Assembly (NCBI RefSeq): GCF_015278125.1
Contig: NZ_JADILO010000001.1
Span: forward strand, 124,001-188,000
DNA: 64,000 nt
Direction: 5' to 3'
Origin: Vibrio fluminensis
Lineage (GTDB): Bacteria; Pseudomonadota; Gammaproteobacteria; Enterobacterales; Vibrionaceae
In this document: one piece after another, positions 47,675 through 57,022 of the stretch
Position numbering within the stretch: position 1 is the stretch's first letter
How the letters are laid out: every line of letters begins with the position of its first letter
Notes under the pieces: model-generated
Databases searched by the model: none
What the model saw: the letters and a program-made list of their open reading frames with translations, nothing else
What the model was told of the DNA's origin: nothing
Translations under genes and position numbers: made by a program

Positions 47675-48937
47675 TTAAAACTGAGCGAGTTTTTGTTTGA
47701 ATGTTTCAAATGAGCAGAAACCATTTTTGTCAGTTGGGCAATCCGACATTTCCAACGTGACATGCTGAGCCGGCGTTTCTAGGTTCAGTGGTACCAAATT
47801 GCGAATTTGGTCACTCGTTTGGTAAATATATTCTAGTCTTACTAACTCTTTGCCTTTAGGGCTTTGCCAGCGTTCAATGGCGATCTTGCCGCCAATTGGC
47901 GTATTCTCGAAAGTATCTGGTAAAACATAAGGTTTAACGTTTAATGCTGACAAGAGTGAAACAACGTTAGAGTCATGGCCGACTAATACGGTTAGCTCTT
48001 CATCACTGCCGGTTTTCATGGTTTTATCAACATAATCCAGCAGCGGCTTAGCAACATGTTTAGCTACTAAAGGAGCACCAAACAGCACCTCTCCATATTT
48101 ATCTTTGATTTGCGCAAGCTCTAACCATTCTTTGTTATTTTTGATTTTACCCCACGCAACGTCATCCATAGGGTAACCATCATAATACTGTAAAATAAAC
48201 GCATCAGAGATAATGGTACCTAAACGCAGTGGGCCATTAATACCCGGCTCTTTGTCTTTGTTAAATGACAATGTCGTTGGTATTTTTGATATATCACAGA
48301 TACCCGTCTCTTTACACGCTTTCGAATCTTTATAATCAACGATTTTGTTTAACAGTTCATAGGCAGGCTTAAGCTCTTTGTTCATGCCAGCGATACCCGT
48401 TGGGCTCGCTTCTTCTTCCATCGCTTTTAAGCCAGCCTTTTGAAACGCTTCTGAACCATCACGAATTACCGGGCTAAATGTATAGTCCATGGTATCTAGT
48501 GCTTCTCGATTCTCTACTGGCAAGTTACAACCAGGGAAAGCGCCTGCGGCAAAAAACTCACCAGTGGCGATGGTACGTTGCTTACTATTGGTGTAAACCG
48601 TTACCTGTTCTGCTTTTGGACAAACATTCTTCTCAAACAACCCGTTTTGAACCAACCAATCTTTAATGTAATGACCAAAATAGGCCTCGAGCACCTGCCC
48701 TTTTGGTGTTAACCAACTGCCTTTAGTTTCCCAAGCAGGGAAAGCATACGCACTGGATTTACCCAGTGTGCTGTCACCCGTTGCTAGTGGTGCGCGCAGC
48801 CCGTGACGGCTGACTAGCACCACCTGTTCTAATGTGTAACCTTCAGGTGCTGGGTTATTGTTGCCAGCACTTTGTGCCATTACTGCGGTTGAACAGAGAG
48901 CAAGTAAAGTACCAAGCGCGACTTTGTTGAATTTCAT
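47675..48937 (-). CDS. Periplasmic histidine-type acid phosphatase (AppA/Agp-like)
   Basis: This 420-residue secreted phosphatase belongs to branch 2 of the histidine phosphatase superfamily. A signal peptide is clear (FNKVALGTLLALCSTAVMAQ). The phosphohistidine motif RHGLRAP is at 44-50, and the proton donor motif HD is in VLVGHDSNV. Relatives are glucose-1-phosphatase and phytase. Six cysteines are visible, which suits periplasmic disulfides. Which phosphoester it prefers cannot be read off. It is transcribed alone. Confidence 0.88.
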   Translation of the reverse strand: MKFNKVALGTLLALCSTAVMAQSAGNNNPAPEGYTLEQVVLVSRHGLRAPLATGDSTLGKSSAYAFPAWETKGSWLTPKGQVLEAYFGHYIKDWLVQNGLFEKNVCPKAEQVTVYTNSKQRTIATGEFFAAGAFPGCNLPVENREALDTMDYTFSPVIRDGSEAFQKAGLKAMEEEASPTGIAGMNKELKPAYELLNKIVDYKDSKACKETGICDISKIPTTLSFNKDKEPGINGPLRLGTIISDAFILQYYDGYPMDDVAWGKIKNNKEWLELAQIKDKYGEVLFGAPLVAKHVAKPLLDYVDKTMKTGSDEELTVLVGHDSNVVSLLSALNVKPYVLPDTFENTPIGGKIAIERWQSPKGKELVRLEYIYQTSDQIRNLVPLNLETPAQHVTLEMSDCPTDKNGFCSFETFKQKLAQF

Positions 48938-49523
48938 AATGTGTTCCCATCTGGTGGATAATTGAATAACACGCCTCTACCACACCCTTTTAAAATCAAA
49001 CATTCACGCCAGTGTTACATTTGGTTTCAATTAAAATGCGATAGAGCTTGCTTTATTTGCTTTTTATTCAAACATCCAGACAGACGAAAAAATTCAACTT
49101 AGATCACAGTTAACTCGATGCCAAAAGAGTGGCAAAAAACCTTTCACTTCAAATAATGTGAAACACTTCCGATGCTCAAATAACACCCAAAACCGCACGA
49201 AAAGCTTTCATTTTGGTGAAAATCATGGAAAAAAGTGAAAGACATAGTGAAGGCGTTTTACTGACAAGTATTTCACACTACACCTTGTGCGATGTCACAA
49301 AAATGACTGACACGAGAATAATCGCCTGTTTGAAGAGGGAAAATTTACCAAGCGACTGACAGTATTTCTGTAAATGTTGTGCTGTGCTGAAATGGTCGAA
49401 CCATCATCTAGAGTAGTAAACGAGATTATGAAATTGTTCCCGACGTTCACTCTTTTAATCGGAAAAAGATTTAAGTAGACCAAAAATGCCGTGTATTTCG
49501 AGTCTACTTAGATAGCCGACGTA
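48938..49523. other. 586-base gene-free region with repeated GTGAAA/TTTCAC motifs
   Basis: No credible ORF is present. Between 49142 and 49276 GTGAAA or its complement occurs five times (49142, 49158, 49226, 49235, 49271), including TTTCAC-N10-GTGAAA at 49142-49163, an inverted repeat. A degenerate Pho-box-like pair lies at 49292-49309 on the minus strand. This could be a regulatory region for the phosphatase gene about 200-350 bases away. Confidence 0.4.
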
Positions 49524-49940
49524 CTATCTTGAATACATTGGATGGTCAGGGTTTAGTTGTAAAAGATCCCATAAGTTTCCATACAGATCTTCAAAGACCG
49601 CGACAGTTCCATAGTCTTGTTTAGCTGGCTCACGGACAAAATTTATACCCATTGATTTCATTCGTTCGAAATCACGCCAAAAATCATCCGTGTTCAAAAA
49701 TAGAAACACTCGGCCACCTGATTGGTTTCCAATGAAATCATGTTGCTCAGGCTTGGAGGCTTTCGCAAGCAACAACGTAACACCATGAGAATTTGGCGGG
49801 GCAACGACAACCCAACGTTTGTCTTGCTCTGGCTGATAGGTATCTTCAATAAGTTCAAACTGCAGTTTGTTTACGTAAAAATCGATTGCTTCGTCATAGT
49901 CTCTAACAACCAGAGCGATATGCACAATGTTCTGTTTCAT
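49524..49940 (-). CDS. VOC superfamily (glyoxalase/bleomycin resistance-like) protein
   Basis: This is a 138-residue protein with two beta-alpha-beta-beta-beta repeats. The ATG at 49940 with AAGGAA nine bases upstream gives the start MKQNIVHIALVVRDYDEAIDFY. Possible metal ligands are the early His in VHIALVV and the later Glu in VAVFEDLYGNLWDL. The C-terminus YGNLWDLLQL is typical of the glyoxalase-like group. Substrate unknown; it could be a metal-dependent dioxygenase, lyase or resistance protein. Confidence 0.85.
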   Translation of the reverse strand: MKQNIVHIALVVRDYDEAIDFYVNKLQFELIEDTYQPEQDKRWVVVAPPNSHGVTLLLAKASKPEQHDFIGNQSGGRVFLFLNTDDFWRDFERMKSMGINFVREPAKQDYGTVAVFEDLYGNLWDLLQLNPDHPMYSR

Positions 49941-50289
49941 ATTATTCCTTAGACAAAAGTTAAAGCGGTCTCGATAAATCAACAAACCTCAAAACACCTC
50001 AACTTCGACACGGTTGGCTAGACAATTAATAGCAACTCAATCAATCACCTGCCCAATCTAAGATACTGACTAGAGTATCAAACAGACACCAATATGAATA
50101 GGTTTGGAGTCGTGGATCCACGGGCTGACGAAAGGCAAGGAGCAAGAGGCAAACCATGAAACGTCTACTTTAGAAACGATTCGTATTGCTCTTAGCTTTT
50201 TATAACCATCGTTAATAGTGATTCAATTTGTTTCTATACATCACAATTAACGATAGATCGTGCATTCGTTAATTTATACCGATTCCACG
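49941..50289. other. Intergenic region with an AT-rich inverted repeat
   Basis: This is 349 bases without an ORF. CGTTAATAGTGAT and ATCACAATTAACG (within 50210-50252) form a 13-base inverted repeat with one mismatch and a 17-base spacer. It may end the DUF6482-like gene transcript. Confidence 0.45.
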
Positions 50290-50538
50290 CTACGACCAGT
50301 CGAGCAAAGTGGTATTAGTTTCAGTAGACACTGTTTCACCACACATTTCGTCGTAAAGATTGCGCTGCACAACACCGATGGATGCATAGTTCCTCTCTGC
50401 AAGTGAACTCCTAGCTTGTGCCAGACTTTGGAATTTGATGAAGGAGTCATCAGCTGCACGTAATACTCTTCTCGACTCTCCATCAATTTCTACTGCCAAA
50501 TAATTACCGCCTTCAATTAACTCGAGTTCTAAATTCAT
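50290..50538 (-). CDS. Small conserved protein (DUF6482-like)
   Basis: This 82-residue acidic soluble protein opens MNLELELIEGGNYLAVEIDG. It resembles small gammaproteobacterial proteins I recall as DUF6482, though the assignment is from memory. The start is supported by AAGGAAAC upstream. Function unknown. It is monocistronic. Confidence 0.65.
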   Translation of the reverse strand: MNLELELIEGGNYLAVEIDGESRRVLRAADDSFIKFQSLAQARSSLAERNYASIGVVQRNLYDEMCGETVSTETNTTLLDWS

Positions 50539-50805
50539 ACTAAGTTTCCTTATTTGTTTTAAAGGCTAAGTCAGCCGAATAAGGGTTAGTACGAAGTTAA
50601 AATGAGTTTGGGGTCAAACATTGAAGATGTTAGCGGAGCTGTTGCAAAGATAATAATATTAAAGCAATGAATGTTATTTGGTTATTGTGTCAGCATATGA
50701 GTAACCAAATAAAGCACTTGGGCGCGTATATCTAAAACTTAGGAGCTTATTAAGCCTGTCATGTCGATGACGCAGGAACGCGATAACAGCGCATTTATTC
50801 GTCGC

Positions 50806-51153
50806 TTATCTTACTGCTGTTACTGTAACCTCGATAAGTACATCACCTTCTAATGTAACACCAAGGCACGCGCGTTGAGGCCAATGTTCTGAATCCTTAC
50901 CTAGCCACTCGCACCACAATTTATCCATCTCGGGTTTATCTTGCATGTTAGCGATAAAAACCTGTGCACTAACAATGCGGGTTTTATTCGACCCCAACTC
51001 AACAAGGTTTTGCTCTATCGTTTTTAACGTCAGTTTCGTTTGGCCAACAATGTCTAATGTCGTGTCTGAAGCGGTCGCTACAGTCCATACCAAATCTTTG
51101 TATGCAGATGATTTATTTCGGCCTTGATAAATGCCGCGCTTCCTTTCTATCAT
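50806..51153 (-). CDS. RidA/YjgF family protein
   Basis: This 115-residue protein is of the trimeric RidA superfamily, whose members deaminate reactive enamines and imines. Motifs seen are VGQTKLTLKTIEQNLVELGS and the end RACLGVTLEGDVLIEVTVTA. The conserved arginine lies in QRACLGV, and the glutamate in LIEVTVTA. It diverges from canonical RidA at its N-terminus (MIERKRGIYQGRN), so it may belong to a side branch with a different role. Confidence 0.85.
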   Translation of the reverse strand: MIERKRGIYQGRNKSSAYKDLVWTVATASDTTLDIVGQTKLTLKTIEQNLVELGSNKTRIVSAQVFIANMQDKPEMDKLWCEWLGKDSEHWPQRACLGVTLEGDVLIEVTVTAVR

Positions 51154-51229
51154 TTTCTTTTCCTAGCACTGTCGACAACACAAAACATCGACGTGTTTGC
51201 TAATGATAGCCACCTCATGTAACAGAAGG

Positions 51230-51883
51230 CTACTCTTCGTCAAACACCACGTTGTAATTTTCTGTGTAGGTGCAGTGCGGTTGGCGACTGCACGTGAAGA
51301 AACGGCGACCTTTGTAATCCCCTTGTGCGGCGGTTTTGATGTTCATTGGGCTGCCGCAACGTTTACAAAAACGGACTTCTTTGTCAGCTTCAATGAGGTC
51401 GATATGCGCAGCAAGCAAGCGGCGCAATTTACCCACTTGGTAGCTGTGTTTAACGGTCGTGCCAATTAGTGGGATACCTGCTGATTTGCACACATGCATT
51501 AGCAGTTTTTGCCGTTCAACTTTGCCTTTATTTAATGGCGTACCATCATCCAGCTCAATTGCAACACGTACTTCTAGGCTTCGTGGGTCGCAGACGACAA
51601 AATCAAAGTGGCTTTTTGCAATACGGTTATTAGCAATAAACCATGGCTTTTTATCTGTGGTTTTCGGTGTAATCACTTTAGTCATAGTCACTTTCGACAT
51701 CACTACCCCTTGCTGACCAACCGCGGCCATCAAGGCATTGTAGAAAGCTGACTCTTTACTATTGAGTAACGGGCCTTTCTTCTTGTACGCACTGTCTTTC
51801 AGCGTATCTTGTTTTAGATAGCGCTGGTGAACAAAAAAATAAAATGCCACAAATATAATGACTAAAATTGCAACGTATTCCAT
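51230..51883 (-). CDS. Membrane-anchored DUF2726 nuclease-like protein with C-terminal zinc ribbon
   Basis: This protein of about 217 residues has a transmembrane segment at the N-terminus (VAILVIIFVAFYFFV). Next comes a DUF2726 region with nuclease-like features of the restriction endonuclease fold (SHFDFVVCD...VAIELDDGTP, then K in RQKLLMHVCKSAGIPLI). At the C-terminus is a four-cysteine topoisomerase-type zinc ribbon (CKRCGSPM...FFTCSRQPHC). Substrate unknown. An alternative GTG start lies four codons upstream. Confidence 0.78.
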   Translation of the reverse strand: MEYVAILVIIFVAFYFFVHQRYLKQDTLKDSAYKKKGPLLNSKESAFYNALMAAVGQQGVVMSKVTMTKVITPKTTDKKPWFIANNRIAKSHFDFVVCDPRSLEVRVAIELDDGTPLNKGKVERQKLLMHVCKSAGIPLIGTTVKHSYQVGKLRRLLAAHIDLIEADKEVRFCKRCGSPMNIKTAAQGDYKGRRFFTCSRQPHCTYTENYNVVFDEE

Positions 51884-51984
51884 TGCGAAACACACACCTT
51901 AAATTTCAAACTAATGGATTAATATTACCCGCAAACTGTTTTTCAACAAAGAGTTATCAATAAGTCGCTCTGATGTGAGCCGAC

Positions 51985-52674
51985 TTAACGCCCCACCACC
52001 GCGCGTTTATAAGTACGTTCCGGTCGACCGACAGTGCCGTAATGTAAGTCCGCCACCAGCTCACCAGTACTAATCAAATACTCTAAATAGCGCCTTGCTG
52101 TTGTACGACTCGCCCCTATCTGGGCGCCTGCATCTTCTGCAGTAAGACTTATCGCCTGACTAAACAGTGCACGAATCTTATCTAAAGTCACACTATCAAT
52201 GCCTTTGGGCAAGCGCATTTTGGGCGCTTCAGCGGCGTGAGACTGGAGCATCTTATCCACTAAACCTTGGTCTACATCACTGAGATTATTGAGTTGTAGT
52301 TTTTGCTCTTGGTACTTTTTCAGCGCCATTTCTAAACGCGTAAAGATAACCGGCTTAAGCAGATAGTCGACCACCCCGCCACGCATCGCTTGTTGCAATG
52401 TATCGACATCACGTGCAGCAGTGACCAGAATGACATCGCAACTATTCTTTTCACTTCGAATCGAGGCCAAGATGTCCAGACCACTGCCATCCGGCAAAAA
52501 CACATCCAATATCACCAAATGAGGCCTTAAGATCTCGATCTGCAATAATGCATCGGCTTGCGTGGTAGCGATACCCACCACTTGATAACCATCTAGCTGC
52601 TCAATATAACGTTGATGAAGCTGAGCTATTTTTAAATCATCTTCGATGATCATGACATCGACTACAGCAGTCAT
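51985..52674 (-). CDS. CitB/DcuR-type response regulator
   Basis: This 229-residue regulator has a receiver domain (acidic D11-D13 region, phospho-acceptor D57 in VILDVFLPDGSG, T and K in VTAA and LLKPV) and a C-terminal winged/HTH region (SRTTARRYLEYLISTGEL). The form is typical of DcuR, DpiA and CitB, which control C4-dicarboxylate, citrate or related uptake. Its start overlaps the kinase stop by four bases. Confidence 0.9.
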   Translation of the reverse strand: MTAVVDVMIIEDDLKIAQLHQRYIEQLDGYQVVGIATTQADALLQIEILRPHLVILDVFLPDGSGLDILASIRSEKNSCDVILVTAARDVDTLQQAMRGGVVDYLLKPVIFTRLEMALKKYQEQKLQLNNLSDVDQGLVDKMLQSHAAEAPKMRLPKGIDSVTLDKIRALFSQAISLTAEDAGAQIGASRTTARRYLEYLISTGELVADLHYGTVGRPERTYKRAVVGR

Positions 52675-54287
52675 TTATTTTCATCCTTTGGTAAATACAC
52701 CGTGACTCTTGCTCCTGAGTCATCGTTATCAATCATTTCAATCTGCCCTTCGTAGCGGGCGACCAACTGTTGAATGAGGTAAAGGCCAACCCCGCGACCT
52801 TCTTTTGCTTTACTTGACACCCCCATTTCAACCAATTGCTCTATTTCGATATTTTGCGGTAAACCGACACCCTGATCGCTAACTTCAAGAATAATTTCGT
52901 TGCCGAAGTCCGTAAGTGACACATCAATTTGACGACGTTGCGGATCAATGAGGCCTTCATGCTCTATTGCCGTACGAATCGAATCAAACGCGTTATCAAT
53001 CATATTGCCGAGAATAGTCACCACATCTTCAGCGTTAATCTTGTCTGGGAGAAACGACAAACGCGATCCATCTTCTAATTCAAGATTTAATCCTAGCTCT
53101 CGTGCACGTTCAGTTTTCCCCAATAACAAACCAGCAATGAGCGGTTCATTAATGGTTTCTCGCAAATTTTCCATCAAGCTTTGGTAATGCGCGGTTTCTT
53201 GGCCAATAAAGGTTTGCACCGCTTCTAATTCGCCCATCTGTACCATGCCACTGATCGTACTCAGCTTGTTGCGATGCTCGTGGGTCTGTGAGCGCAGCAT
53301 CTCCGCATACTCTTTGGTTTTTGATAACTGCTCGGTGAGCTCGGTGAGTTCATCTCTTAAACGAAAACTCGTTACCGCGCCGACCACTTCATCATCAACC
53401 ACGATTGCGCTGCGGTTAGCAATCAGCCTTTGACCGTTTAAATAGACGTTGATGTCTTTGTCGATACGAGGGTTGGTCAACAAATTGTGCAATTCGCTGT
53501 CCGGCAATACTTGTCGCAGTGGGCGGTTAAGACACAACTCTCTTTCCAATCCAAGAATTTGACAAGCGCTCTTATTAAGCGAACGCACCCTTCCCTGTGA
53601 GTCGATACCAATGATGCCCTCTTTTAAGGTCGCTAAGGTAACATCAAGCTCGACGTATAAACGGGCAATCTCTTCTGGCTCAAAACCAAGAATCGCTTTT
53701 TGAAACCGTCGCGCAGCGTAGTTTGAAACAATCGCGTTGGCCGCCAGTACCATCAGCGTCATCGCAAGTAAGTACGCCAAATAGGGCTCAATTCGGTCTT
53801 GTAAACGATCAATCAAATACCCTACTGACACCACGCCAATAATCTTGCCTTGGCTGTCAAAGATTGCGGTTTTGCCTCGTACAGAGTGACCAAGCGAGCC
53901 TTCAGCAAAGGAGACATAGGATTCACCTTTAACCAATGCACGGTTATTGTCTCCCCCTTTCATTGGCTTGCCGATGCGCGAGTCTACAGGATGCACCAAA
54001 CGAATCCCTTGCTTATCACCAATAACAATAAACGCGGCACCGATTAGCTGGCTAAGATCGCGATACTTATCTTGATCAACCGTCCCACCTTGGCGAACAA
54101 TCTGGATGACTTCAGGAGATTGAGCAAGAAAAGACGCCACGCCCATCGCTTTAAGGCCCATCTCTTGCTCTTGAGAGTGTTTAATATAGAGAAACCCTGC
54201 CGCAACTAGCACCAGCAGTTCAATCATGCCTGATAAAGTCATGATCACAAGCATACGCCTGCGAAAACTCATACCACTCCAGTTCAT
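52671..54287 (-). CDS. CitA/DcuS-type sensor histidine kinase
   Basis: This 538-residue membrane kinase has two transmembrane segments (about residues 12-34 and 172-194) flanking a periplasmic Cache/PAS-like sensor domain. A cytoplasmic PAS domain follows (about 215-310; ATLKEGIIGIDSQGRV). The H-box is SQTHEHRNKLSTISG, with likely H337. The HATPase has GNMIDNAFDSI, VSDQGVGLP and GRGVGLYLIQQLV. It fits the family sensing small carboxylates. It is divergent from an amino acid ABC operon. Confidence 0.9.
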   Translation of the reverse strand: MNWSGMSFRRRMLVIMTLSGMIELLVLVAAGFLYIKHSQEQEMGLKAMGVASFLAQSPEVIQIVRQGGTVDQDKYRDLSQLIGAAFIVIGDKQGIRLVHPVDSRIGKPMKGGDNNRALVKGESYVSFAEGSLGHSVRGKTAIFDSQGKIIGVVSVGYLIDRLQDRIEPYLAYLLAMTLMVLAANAIVSNYAARRFQKAILGFEPEEIARLYVELDVTLATLKEGIIGIDSQGRVRSLNKSACQILGLERELCLNRPLRQVLPDSELHNLLTNPRIDKDINVYLNGQRLIANRSAIVVDDEVVGAVTSFRLRDELTELTEQLSKTKEYAEMLRSQTHEHRNKLSTISGMVQMGELEAVQTFIGQETAHYQSLMENLRETINEPLIAGLLLGKTERARELGLNLELEDGSRLSFLPDKINAEDVVTILGNMIDNAFDSIRTAIEHEGLIDPQRRQIDVSLTDFGNEIILEVSDQGVGLPQNIEIEQLVEMGVSSKAKEGRGVGLYLIQQLVARYEGQIEMIDNDDSGARVTVYLPKDENK

Positions 54288-54605
54288 TCAATTTCCCTAA
54301 TTAAGCTAACAAGCCATCTACAAATAAATCCGTTTAGCTATAGATTAACAGGCAGTTAACAACAAGTGCGCTAACTGGCGCGCAATTTTGTGTTTCATCT
54401 ATCAATAAGTGTCACTATTCGGCGATAAGTTAGTCAATCAGGATAGTCTGTTTTTCACTTGTTATAGCTTACTTTGCTGAAATTGTTGATAAAAACAGCA
54501 AAAGCGTTACAAAAACCTCACTTATTTCGAGAGTTTTGGTTAATCATGTGCAAAGAGTTCGATTAGTTGTTATTGTATCCAAAACAATAACAATACTAAG
54601 CAGCC
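54288..54605. other. 318-base divergent intergenic region
   Basis: The region lies between the kinase gene and the ABC operon. It is AT-rich. A perfect 9-bp inverted repeat lies at 54567-54593, and no strong sigma-70 pair was recognised. No ORF. Confidence 0.5.
54567..54593. promoter_or_regulatory. Perfect 9-bp inverted repeat before the ABC operon
   Basis: TTGTTATTG (54567-54575) and CAATAACAA (54585-54593) are separated by 9 bases. The repeat ends 12 bases before the TTG start of the ATPase gene, so it can be an operator or an RNA hairpin over the ribosome-binding site. Confidence 0.5.
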
Positions 54606-55340
54606 TTGAAAGACAAAAATTCCATAATAGAGTTTCACGAGCTGAATAAGTGGTACGGTGAGTTCCACGCGCTTAAAAACATCAATCTCTCGGTCAAAAC
54701 TGGAGAAATCCTCGTCATATGTGGGCCATCGGGCTCAGGTAAATCGACTCTAATCCGTTGCATCAACCATCTGGAACAGTTTCAGCAAGGTTCGCTAAGT
54801 GTGTTTGAGCACCCCGTGGGCAGTAAACAAGTCCAGCCCGGTAAAGTGGGGATGGTATTCCAGCACTTTCATCTCTTTCCTCACTTAACGGTATTGGAAA
54901 ACTTAACCCTTGCGCCACTGCGCACGCTTAAGCTTTCTAAGCAAGAGGCAGAACTACGCGCAATGAAATATCTAGAGCGCGTGAACATTGCCGAACAAGC
55001 CCACAAATACCCAATTCAGCTCTCTGGCGGGCAGCAGCAACGTGTCGCGATCGCTCGTTCACTCTGTATGGAACCTGATGTTTTACTGTTTGATGAGCCA
55101 ACGTCAGCACTTGACCCTGAAATGATCAATGAAGTGTTAGATGTCATGGTAGAACTAGCACAAACTGGCATGACAATGGTGTGTGTCACCCATGAAATGG
55201 GTTTCGCTAAGAAGGTAGCCAATCGCGTAGTCTTTATGGACGAAGGCGAGATTGTCGAAATCGGCGAGCCAAATAGTCTATTTTCAGCGCCGCAACATAA
55301 ACGTACCCAAGCATTTTTAAACCAAATATTGAGCTATTAA
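54606..55340 (+). CDS. Polar amino acid ABC transporter ATP-binding protein
   Basis: This 244-residue ATPase is of the GlnQ/AapP/HisP type. Walker [10 protein letters not shown] is at 41-49, the signature is [14 protein letters not shown], Walker B is [13 protein letters not shown], and the switch histidine is in VTHEMG. The start must be the TTG at 54606. A stop (TAA 54597-54599) lies three codons upstream, and the next in-frame methionine is far inside the domain. It overlaps the permease start (TAATG). The substrate is inferred only as a polar amino acid. Confidence 0.88.
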   Translation: MKDKNSIIEFHELNKWYGEFHALKNINLSVKTGEILVICGPSGSGKSTLIRCINHLEQFQQGSLSVFEHPVGSKQVQPGKVGMVFQHFHLFPHLTVLENLTLAPLRTLKLSKQEAELRAMKYLERVNIAEQAHKYPIQLSGGQQQRVAIARSLCMEPDVLLFDEPTSALDPEMINEVLDVMVELAQTGMTMVCVTHEMGFAKKVANRVVFMDEGEIVEIGEPNSLFSAPQHKRTQAFLNQILSY

Positions 55341-56137
55341 TGATCTATCGAATTGTTAAGCCCGTCCTACAAGCCATACTTCAAATTGCGGTGATGATCG
55401 TCGCGATTGTCTGGCTATTGGATTCTGGTGCTAAAGCGATGGATTATCAGTGGCAATGGCATCGCGTACCCGACTTTATCGCCTTTTATGAAGATGGCGA
55501 GTGGTGGCCGGCAGAGCTGATTGAAGGTTTACTGATTACAATCCAAATATCAGCACTCGCCCTACTCTTTACTTTATTGTTTGGCTTACTCACAGCCATT
55601 CTTAGAATGAGCGAATCCCGTGTGGGTCGTTTCCTTGCCACCAGCTATGTTGAAGTCATTCGTAATACCCCACTTTTAGTACAAATCTACCTACTCTATT
55701 TTGTCTTTGGACCAGTAATAGGACTCGATAGATTTGCTACTGCCGTTTTAGCACTTGCTCTGTTCCAAGGCGCTTATACCGCAGAGATCCTGCGTGGTGG
55801 CTTACAAAGTATCCCACGAGGGCAATTTGAGGCGGCAAAAACCTTAGGGCTCTCTCCTTGGTACGCTTATAAAGATGTCATCTTGCCGCAAGTAATCCAA
55901 CGCACGCTGCCACCACTGACCAACGAAGTGGTCTCTTTAATTAAGAACTCTTCTATCGTCAGTGTGATGGCGATATTCGACCTTACCACCGAGGCACGTA
56001 ACATCGTGTCAGAAACCGCAATGCCATTTGAAATTTGGTTCACGGTAGCCGCGATATACCTCGTTTTAACCTTATCACTTTCTGCTCTGTCCGCGTGGTT
56101 GGAGCATAAATTAGGAGCCAGTTGGCGCAAATTATAA
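55340..56137 (+). CDS. Polar amino acid ABC transporter permease (first)
   Basis: This is a 265-residue HisMQ-type inner-membrane permease. Residues 15-30 form a first helix. NTPLLVQIYLLYFVFG and the EAA loop GQFEAAKTLGLSPWYAYKDVILPQVIQRTLPP are family hallmarks. It starts within the stop of the ATPase gene and precedes the binding protein by 10 bases. The N-terminal extension before the first conserved helix is longer than in ArtM or ArtQ. Confidence 0.9.
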   Translation: MIYRIVKPVLQAILQIAVMIVAIVWLLDSGAKAMDYQWQWHRVPDFIAFYEDGEWWPAELIEGLLITIQISALALLFTLLFGLLTAILRMSESRVGRFLATSYVEVIRNTPLLVQIYLLYFVFGPVIGLDRFATAVLALALFQGAYTAEILRGGLQSIPRGQFEAAKTLGLSPWYAYKDVILPQVIQRTLPPLTNEVVSLIKNSSIVSVMAIFDLTTEARNIVSETAMPFEIWFTVAAIYLVLTLSLSALSAWLEHKLGASWRKL

Positions 56138-56147
56138 GGAGATAACC

Positions 56148-56969
56148 ATGAAGTTATTCAAAGCATCTATAACGGCACTACTAGGACTTGCGCTTGCACT
56201 TCCGTCCTTTGCTAAAGCCGCTGATAGCACAACCCCAAATCTCGACACGATTAACGAACGTGGCACGCTGCGTGTTGGTATGTCGACGTTCGTTCCTTGG
56301 GCCATGCGTGACAAACAAGGTGAACTGATTGGCTTTGAAATTGACGTAGCCAAACAACTTGCCGCTGATTCAGGCTGGAAAGTGGAATTTGTCCCAACCG
56401 CGTGGGATGGCATTATTCCCGCCCTACTGGCGAAAAAATTCGATGTCATTATCGGCGGTATGTCGGTAACGCCAGAGCGTTCAAAGAGCGTGCTCTTCTC
56501 GACGCCTTACTCTCACTCAGGTGTTCAAATTGCCGCGAGCAAAGAACTTGCTGAGGGTTTTACCAAGTTCTCTGACTTTGACTCACGCCGCATCAAAATT
56601 GCAGCACGTCGCGGTGCTTACACCGTGCAAATCGCCCGTGAGACTTTCCCGAAAGCGAAGATCCTTCAATTTGATGATGAATCACAAGCGTTCCAAGAAG
56701 TACTAAACGGCAACGCTCACGCGGTTATCGCATCAAGCCCGAAACCTGAGCATGAATCCATCAAGCATGCAGATAAGCTATTCCTGCCGTTTGATGAGCG
56801 TCTATCACAAGGTAACGAAGCGTTTGCGGTTCGCCTTGATGAAGAAGACAAGAAAGACTTCTTTAACGCTTGGATTGAAAAGCGCACTCAAGATGGCTGG
56901 CTAAAAGAGCGTTACGAGTACTGGTTCTCAACACTAGATTGGCAAAACCAAGTCGCGCAAGGTCAATAA
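56148..56969 (+). CDS. Periplasmic amino acid-binding protein (SBP family 3)
   Basis: This 273-residue solute-binding protein has the signal peptide MKLFKASITALLGLALALPSFAKA. It opens DTINERGTLRVGMSTFVPWAMRDKQGELIGFEIDVA in the family 3 pattern, later MSVTPERSKSVLFSTPY. The aspartate after IGFEI and the arginine after TPE are typical amino-group ligands. AAGGAG lies upstream. The substrate is not identifiable. Confidence 0.9.
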   Translation: MKLFKASITALLGLALALPSFAKAADSTTPNLDTINERGTLRVGMSTFVPWAMRDKQGELIGFEIDVAKQLAADSGWKVEFVPTAWDGIIPALLAKKFDVIIGGMSVTPERSKSVLFSTPYSHSGVQIAASKELAEGFTKFSDFDSRRIKIAARRGAYTVQIARETFPKAKILQFDDESQAFQEVLNGNAHAVIASSPKPEHESIKHADKLFLPFDERLSQGNEAFAVRLDEEDKKDFFNAWIEKRTQDGWLKERYEYWFSTLDWQNQVAQGQ

Positions 56970-57022
56970 TAGTAAACTGAATAAACCTGATTTTATTCGG
57001 AACAATTTTGTAGGAACAAATA

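Noticed and set aside
49292-49309. Pho box for the acid phosphatase gene
   Set aside because: Only 11 of 14 half-site bases match, and it is about 355 bases from the start codon, too weak to call as a feature.
49295-49483. 62-codon minus-strand ORF
   Set aside because: It lies in an AT-rich gene-free region with no ribosome-binding site or domain.
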